Below are positions 47,550 to 51,555 of a stretch of DNA of 51,555 bases, one piece after another; position 1 is the first letter of the stretch, and each line of letters begins with the position of its first letter. The stretch is from IMG/VR virus record IMGVR_UViG_3300037847_007664, positions 1,776 to 53,330 of that record, one strand, 5' to 3'. Under the pieces are notes generated by a model that worked only from the letters and a program-made list of their open reading frames with translations, searched no databases and had not been told where the DNA came from. The position numbers were made by a program, and so were the translations under genes. This stretch comes from a virus.

Positions 47550-47867
47550 TCAAGCAGGTGTAGAACTAGGCTGGACGGGCCATGTAATATCTTCTAATCT
47601 AGCGGAGCTATATGTCTGCGGAAGGTCTCTCAAAGCCTGTCTATATGCCGCCCATTGAGCTTGATCGACAGAAGCTCCTGGTGTCATAGTCCAGTCAGTG
47701 CTAACGAGTAAATAGTCACGCTTCTCACGCACAATATCCCAACTTTCGTCAGCTTTTTCAAGAACCTTCTCAGGAGTCAGCAGCTTTTCAACTTTTGCCT
47801 CAAGGTCAGCTATCTTCGCCTCTAATTCGTGGTAATTAGAGATGGTTGAAATTGACGTAAGTGCCAT
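47550..47867 (-). CDS. Tail assembly chaperone-like protein
   Basis: 105 residues. N-terminal coiled coil (YHELEAKIADLEAKVEKLL), then REKRDYLLVSTDWTMTPGAS, QWAAYRQALRDLPQT and DITWPVQP. This matches the phage tail assembly chaperone family (PF16778) pattern RDxLLxxTDWxx...YRQALRDLP. Acts in fibre or tail assembly. The coiled coil may hold it to a fibre. Confidence 0.75.
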   Translation of the reverse strand: MALTSISTISNYHELEAKIADLEAKVEKLLTPEKVLEKADESWDIVREKRDYLLVSTDWTMTPGASVDQAQWAAYRQALRDLPQTYSSARLEDITWPVQPSSTPA

Positions 47868-47873
47868 GCTTTA

Positions 47874-48215
47874 TCAAGTCTGCTCAAGGTAGCTAACTGA
47901 AATATCTAAGGTTGTTGCTGTATCTGAGCGTGCTCGTAAGATATCACTGGATTCCATAATAATCTTAGAACCTGAGATCAACTCAAGAGATGATCCGGAG
48001 GGAACTGGGGCGTTTCGAATAATATAAACATCGTCTCCTGTATTCGTCACTAGATAGACATCGACATCAGCCGCAGATGCGCCTTTGTTCGAAACCAGTA
48101 CACTCAAGATAACTAGAGTGGCACTACCCCCTGCTGATAAGACGTTAGTGTTAGCACTCGAAACAGCATCTGTGACAAGGCTGGATTTCGTGTTGATCTT
48201 AAAAGTGTTTGCCAT
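47874..48215 (-). CDS. Small virion structural protein
   Basis: 113 residues. ANTFKINTKSSLVTDAVSSA, SATLVILSVLVSNKGASAAD and YIIRNAPVPSGSSLELISGS, Ser/Thr/Val-rich beta fold. I know this pattern from marine phage tail clusters. Likely a fibre connector or cap; no catalytic residues. Six bases separate it from the chaperone-like gene. Confidence 0.7.
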   Translation of the reverse strand: MANTFKINTKSSLVTDAVSSANTNVLSAGGSATLVILSVLVSNKGASAADVDVYLVTNTGDDVYIIRNAPVPSGSSLELISGSKIIMESSDILRARSDTATTLDISVSYLEQT

Positions 48216-48216
48216 A

Positions 48217-48615
48217 TCAGCCTAGAGCAACAATTAATGCAATGTTAGAGTTCTGAGCTCCAGTTACGTTTAGATCGCCAGTGATAGAAACGTTGCCTGG
48301 AATGGTTACAGCGCCTGCTGAGTCTATTGTAAGTCTAGCAACTCCTCCGGTCACTAAACTAATCTGATCGGCGCCAGGGCTCATGATCCCTGTGTTTGCG
48401 TCATTTGCAAACTTTAGAGCGCAACTGGATAGCGATCCAAGTGCCAAAGAGGAGTTACTCGCATCTTCCCTTAGTAAAGGAAAGCCTCCATTCGTGACAG
48501 CGTCGTGGACAACGCATGAACTCTTTGTGGTGTCGACGGTAACTTCACCAAGAGCACCCTTGAATGTTTGGTGCTGGGCAGAAGTACCTCTGCGGAATTG
48601 TACTTGGGTTGCCAT
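48217..48615 (-). CDS. Tail fibre protein (QFRRG N-terminus)
   Basis: 132 residues beginning ATQVQFRRGTSAQHQTF, then GALGEVTVDTTKSSCVVHD and GGFPLLREDAS. This N-terminal domain is common in marine phage fibres and resembles the attachment head of Mtd-like proteins. Its end VTIPGNVSITGDLNVTG is a typical beta-helix or shaft segment. The partner fibre at 48620 ends just before it. Confidence 0.75.
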   Translation of the reverse strand: MATQVQFRRGTSAQHQTFKGALGEVTVDTTKSSCVVHDAVTNGGFPLLREDASNSSLALGSLSSCALKFANDANTGIMSPGADQISLVTGGVARLTIDSAGAVTIPGNVSITGDLNVTGAQNSNIALIVALG

Positions 48616-48619
48616 AACG

Positions 48620-49801
48620 TTATCCTAATGCAACTGCAATTGCTGTAGCAAATCCTTCGTCTGCGATTGTTCCGTTGACATTAGGAACAGTCAATGTACG
48701 AGTGGTGCCTGAGCTTACACCGGATAATTCGAATGCAAGCTGCTTAGTATTATCACTATTATCGCGGACCCTAAACCCATCGTCATTAGTGACAATTGCG
48801 TTACAAGTAAACGAAGAAAGTCCCGTTATGGTTGTAGCTGTCGTACCGAGCGCAATACCAGTCGATCCGATAGTAATTGAGCTATTTGCTAACTGTGCAT
48901 TGGGTATGGCATTAGTGCCGAACTCACCACTGGTGCTGTTGTATGTAAGTCCTGAGCCAGATGCGACACTTACGTGAGCACGAGCTTCAGCGGCACTTGG
49001 TCCGGTGTAGGTAAGTACGCCTGTCGAGTTGTTATAGGCTAATGAGCCGTCGCCACCAGCATCAGTAACTGATACCTGCGCCCTAATATTGGCTGCTGTA
49101 ACAACAGTATAAGTGTAGGCTCCAGTGCCAGAGTTGTAGGCAAGAGAACCAAATCCGGTCCCACTGTTTGCTGCACTCAAAGAATCTATGAGAGCAACAG
49201 TGCCATTAGCATCAGGAAAATTAATGGAGCGGTCAGCAGTCGGGTTTACGACTGAAATTGTTGTCTCATGTGCGTCTACACCTGAGCCTTCGTAAGTGAT
49301 CCCACCAGAGGCAATCTTGATGCTGTTTGCAGCACCATCAGCGCCGATATTTAGCGTGGTGCTCGCAACTACGGTGGCTGATGTCAGGCTTGTGAGTCCT
49401 GCAATAGTCGATGCAGTGGCGCCCAAAGCAACTGCAGTCGAACCGATAGTCAGACTGGAATTAGCTAACTGCGAGTTTGGTATCGCACTCGTGCCGATTT
49501 CACCAGTACTACTGTCGTATGACAGTCCTGATCCGGATGCCACCGAGATTTCACCACGTACATCTGAGCTGCTCGGCCCAGTGTAAGTAATAACTCCAGA
49601 GGTAGAGTTGTAAGCAAGTGAACCTAATCCGCCAGAGTCTGTAACACTTACAGCTCCCCGAGAGCGGGCGTTAGTGAAATACTGATTTGTACCCTCTGAT
49701 AAATCAGACGTACTATTACCTGCCAGGTCAAGTTTATCCGCAGAAGAATTAAGCTCCTGTAAGAGACCAGCATTGAGAATAAGTGACTTTTTTGTTGCCA
49801 T
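48620..49801 (-). CDS. Repetitive tail fibre protein
   Basis: 393 residues. Contains GGLGSLAYNSTSGVITYTGP and two near copies (GSLAYNSGTGAYTYT, GSLAYNNSTGVLTYTGPS), followed in two cases by RGEISVASGSGLSYDSSTGE-type blocks and IPNSQLANSSLTIGSTAVAL. This marks a shaft of repeated beta segments, likely trimeric. The C-terminus (FATAIAVALG) resembles the end of the partner at 48217 (IALIVALG). Adhesin role inferred. Confidence 0.8.
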   Translation of the reverse strand: MATKKSLILNAGLLQELNSSADKLDLAGNSTSDLSEGTNQYFTNARSRGAVSVTDSGGLGSLAYNSTSGVITYTGPSSSDVRGEISVASGSGLSYDSSTGEIGTSAIPNSQLANSSLTIGSTAVALGATASTIAGLTSLTSATVVASTTLNIGADGAANSIKIASGGITYEGSGVDAHETTISVVNPTADRSINFPDANGTVALIDSLSAANSGTGFGSLAYNSGTGAYTYTVVTAANIRAQVSVTDAGGDGSLAYNNSTGVLTYTGPSAAEARAHVSVASGSGLTYNSTSGEFGTNAIPNAQLANSSITIGSTGIALGTTATTITGLSSFTCNAIVTNDDGFRVRDNSDNTKQLAFELSGVSSGTTRTLTVPNVNGTIADEGFATAIAVALG

Positions 49802-49871
49802 TTGTAATTCCCTTTCAGTTTAAAAACCTTGCGTAATTAAACTGTCTATTGAACCATCCTATCGCACGTAC

Positions 49872-50324
49872 TTAAGTTAAGAGGATAGGTGGCTCAATAT
49901 GGATTGCTAAGTTGGTAGTGCTTATGCCTTCACCAAGGCGGACTAAGTACTTATTCGGTCCCGTTGGTGGTGTTGAGACTAAGCCGCCATTAACACCTAA
50001 GTAATGTGTATCGCCTGCGTCAAGACCATTTTTAGCCAATATGCCAACGATTAAAACACGTGCCTCCTGTCCTGCTGATTTTGAGGTCTGTACAAAACCG
50101 ACGCAGGTCGCTTGATCTAATGTCCCATTATTAGAAGCCTTGCCAACGCGCCCATCACTTGCGCGAGCGTAAACGGCATCACCTTGAGAAACATCTTCGA
50201 ACGCAACGGCACCGAATCCGGCCACAGAGTAGACAGTTCGTCCAGACAATGTTGATTTCAGGTCAATTAAGACCTCAGTCAAGCCTTGCGTATTCTGTGA
50301 ATATGGTTCGTAATTAGTACTCAT
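49872..50324 (-). CDS. Virion surface protein, decoration-like
   Basis: 150 residues. FEDVSQGDAVYARASDGRVG, then GTLDQATCVGFVQTSKSAGQ, GDTHYLGVNGGLVSTPP and a C-terminal IEPPILLT. Paralogue of 50324-50851, with which it shares this whole domain. The fold is probably a small beta barrel that decorates capsid or tail. The start is next to the end of its paralogue. Confidence 0.75.
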   Translation of the reverse strand: MSTNYEPYSQNTQGLTEVLIDLKSTLSGRTVYSVAGFGAVAFEDVSQGDAVYARASDGRVGKASNNGTLDQATCVGFVQTSKSAGQEARVLIVGILAKNGLDAGDTHYLGVNGGLVSTPPTGPNKYLVRLGEGISTTNLAIHIEPPILLT

Positions 50325-50851
50325 TACACAAGTAATATAGGTGGTTCAATTTGAATACTTAATTCGCTAGCAGTTGCACCCTCTCCTACACGAGTAATAA
50401 ACTGGCCCGACCCTGATGGAGCTGTCGTGGTGACAGCACCAGCTGTCGTTGCAAGAAAATGAATATCACCAGGGTCAATAGCGGAGGGGTAGTCGAGAAT
50501 GCCTGCAACAAGGCATTTAACAGCATCACCCGACGATGCGGCTGTATCAGCGAACCCAACTACCGTAGCCTGATCTAAAGTCCCATTGGCCAACGCTTTT
50601 CCTGCTTTTCCATCGCTAGCTCTTAGATAGAGTGCATCCCCATCAGCTACATCTTCAAAAGTCGTCACGTCAAATCCAACCCGTTCAGGGGAGAAGACAG
50701 GAAAACCTTCTTTTAGATCAATGAGTGCATCAACCAAGCCTCTATAATTGGGCTCATACGGTTGACGAGTCATGGTGAATGCGTTTGCATTCATTAGATC
50801 AACGAGTACTGTCAAAGCACCCTCAATGTTGGGCTCGTATCCCGTTGCCAT
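50324..50851 (-). CDS. Virion surface protein, decoration-like paralogue
   Basis: 175 residues. Two N-terminal repeats of YEPN-type segments (EPNIEGALTVLVDLMNANAF and EPNYRGLVDALIDLKEGFPV), then the shared domain FEDVADGDALYLRASDGKAG, GTLDQATVVGFADTAASSGD and IEPPILLV. The downstream paralogue at 49872 has one N-terminal repeat, so a repeat was gained or lost. Role as for its paralogue. A TAGAAT box lies 22 bases upstream. Confidence 0.75.
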   Translation of the reverse strand: MATGYEPNIEGALTVLVDLMNANAFTMTRQPYEPNYRGLVDALIDLKEGFPVFSPERVGFDVTTFEDVADGDALYLRASDGKAGKALANGTLDQATVVGFADTAASSGDAVKCLVAGILDYPSAIDPGDIHFLATTAGAVTTTAPSGSGQFITRVGEGATASELSIQIEPPILLV

Positions 50852-50873
50852 ATTGTTTCAAATGCGTATCATC

Positions 50874-50879
50874 ATTCTA
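50874..50879 (-). promoter_or_regulatory. TAGAAT promoter-like box
   Basis: AATTAGAATGATGATAC on the minus strand, 22 bases before ATG 50851. Confidence 0.45.
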
Positions 50880-50923
50880 ATTTGTTAAATCCCTTAGAAT
50901 AAGAATATAGATACATAGGCAAT

Positions 50924-51166
50924 GTGACACCTGAAGTGATTACTGCTGTAATAACAGGTGGCATCGGTGCTTTTACTGGATTGTCACGTGCTTTGACCTC
51001 TTTTAATACAAAATTGGAACGCCGGTTTGAACGTCTCGAAGACGATTTTGACGATCTACAAGATCGTGTGACTGACAATTACGTGTTGAAAGAGGACTTT
51101 TTACGAGAGATGGAGTCAGTGCATTCGAAACTGGACAGAATATTAGATCATTTAATCAGCCACTAA
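50924..51166 (+). CDS. Small membrane-anchored coiled-coil protein
   Basis: 80 residues from GTG 50924. A hydrophobic segment (VITAVITGGIGAFTGLSRAL) is followed by a charged helix (KLERRFERLEDDFDDLQDRV) and a C-terminal helix (MESVHSKLDRILDHL). This resembles small cyanophage membrane proteins. It could be a lysis accessory (holin or spanin-like) or a virion anchor. It is the only plus-strand gene in this cluster. Its end overlaps the fibre gene by 4 bases. Confidence 0.65.
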   Translation: MTPEVITAVITGGIGAFTGLSRALTSFNTKLERRFERLEDDFDDLQDRVTDNYVLKEDFLREMESVHSKLDRILDHLISH

Positions 51167-51555
51167 ACTGCAATCCAGTTGCCACTGGTGGTGTCGTACA
51201 TAAACAGATCGTTGGCAGTTTTGTCGTAATGCAGCTGTCCGTCAACGGGATTACTTGGCTTTCCTGCGCTATTAGAGGCTACAGCTTTCACAGTCTGAAA
51301 AGCTGAGCCATCGTGGATCTTCAGAATTTGCGTGCTCGCTGTATCTAGCCACGATTCACCCTTACTTGAAGTAGAAAACCCTGCTGCAGGTGTATTTGGC
51401 GCCGTCGCACCAACAAATGTTGGACCAGCTTTTATGAGTCCTGTCGACGGGGATGCGGTGCTATCTGCAAAATACAGCCCAGGATCGTTTGGGTTGGTGT
51501 TGACGCACAACTCACCAGCACCGATACGCAGCGGGTTGGGTCGATCATGTAAAAC
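51163..51555 (-). CDS. Virion fibre protein, N-terminal part beyond the window
   Basis: At least 131 residues. The frame continues to the right edge (VLHDRPNPLRIGAGELCVNT), so the start is outside the window. GLYFADSTASPSTGLIKAGP and GESWLDTASTQILKIHDGSA, ending FMYDTTSGNWIAV, are typical of phage fibre or tail tip proteins with small beta repeats. The cut-off part is probably longer. Confidence 0.75.
   Translation of the reverse strand, partial: VLHDRPNPLRIGAGELCVNTNPNDPGLYFADSTASPSTGLIKAGPTFVGATAPNTPAAGFSTSSKGESWLDTASTQILKIHDGSAFQTVKAVASNSAGKPSNPVDGQLHYDKTANDLFMYDTTSGNWIAV

Noticed and set aside
50872-51078. Minus-strand frame of 68 residues, Ser/Arg-rich
   Set aside because: Opposite a plus-strand membrane/coiled-coil gene of recognisable type; Ser/Arg composition is typical of an antisense reading of Asp/Glu/Leu codons.
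1-51555. CRISPR arrays, insertion sequences, integrase, diversity-generating retroelement
   Set aside because: No regularly spaced short repeats, no transposase, no tyrosine or serine recombinase motifs and no reverse transcriptase were seen on either strand.

Overview
The window reads as part of the genome of an uncultured, probably marine, cyanophage (tailed, double-stranded DNA). Nothing rRNA-like or chromosomal is present, genes are short and tightly packed, and many overlap by ATGA or GTGA. The content mixes a phage replication module, phage tail fibres, one tRNA and families that I associate, from memory, with cyanophages. These include glycine-zipper and two-helix membrane proteins, signal-peptide proteins of unknown role, LamG/SPRY fibres and an NblA-like protein. 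No terminase, portal, major capsid protein or integrase was recognised, so this is a partial genome. The right edge cuts a gene and the left edge may do so.

Layout. (1) 1-8302: small accessory genes on both strands, including an exported HExxH metalloprotease-like protein, Lys/Arg-rich proteins resembling families shared with giant viruses, an outer-membrane-like barrel and a structured non-coding stretch at 6688-6803. (2) 8306-10168: a T7/Pol I-type family A DNA polymerase. (3) 10165-14234, minus: a 1200-residue LamG/SPRY/cupredoxin fibre plus a small structural partner. (4) 14361-23630, plus: nucleotide and replication module with dCMP deaminase, a possible two-OB single-strand binding protein ending in an SSB-like tip, a conserved unknown protein, a Gp157-like protein, a winged-helix protein, a PD-(D/E)XK exonuclease and a PrimPol/SF3 primase-helicase. 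(5) 23607-32030: minus-strand operons of unusual repeat proteins and small proteins sharing an FLxxY peptide, alternating with plus-strand genes that include a double-HNH protein and a methyltransferase-like protein with an altered motif. A large nested inverted repeat (26033-26241) lies ahead of the HNH gene. (6) 32043-36345: a DUF1599-like nucleotide-modification protein, a degenerate lysozyme-like protein, an NblA-like protein, a cationic single-helix membrane protein, an HNH nuclease, tRNA-Leu(UAA) and a C39-like protein. (7) 36351-40095: membrane and secreted virion or host-envelope proteins. (8) 40098-51555, minus: tail fibre and adhesin cluster, with two more LamG/SPRY paralogues, repeat fibres, a tail assembly chaperone and decoration-like paralogues.

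How the genes work together. The polymerase, PrimPol/helicase, SSB-like protein, exonuclease, Gp157-like protein and dCMP deaminase form a nearly complete self-sufficient replication set. The NblA-like protein would free amino acids by directing phycobilisome breakdown. A recurring TAGAAT box about 20-30 nt upstream of several start codons on both strands may be a phage-specific promoter for late genes. The least explained parts are the alternating-repeat proteins and FLxxY proteins (23607-25066, 28330-29658, 31776-32030, 34196-34363), which could be an internal virion protein set with a shared sorting peptide. All functional calls come from reading motifs by eye. No database search was run.
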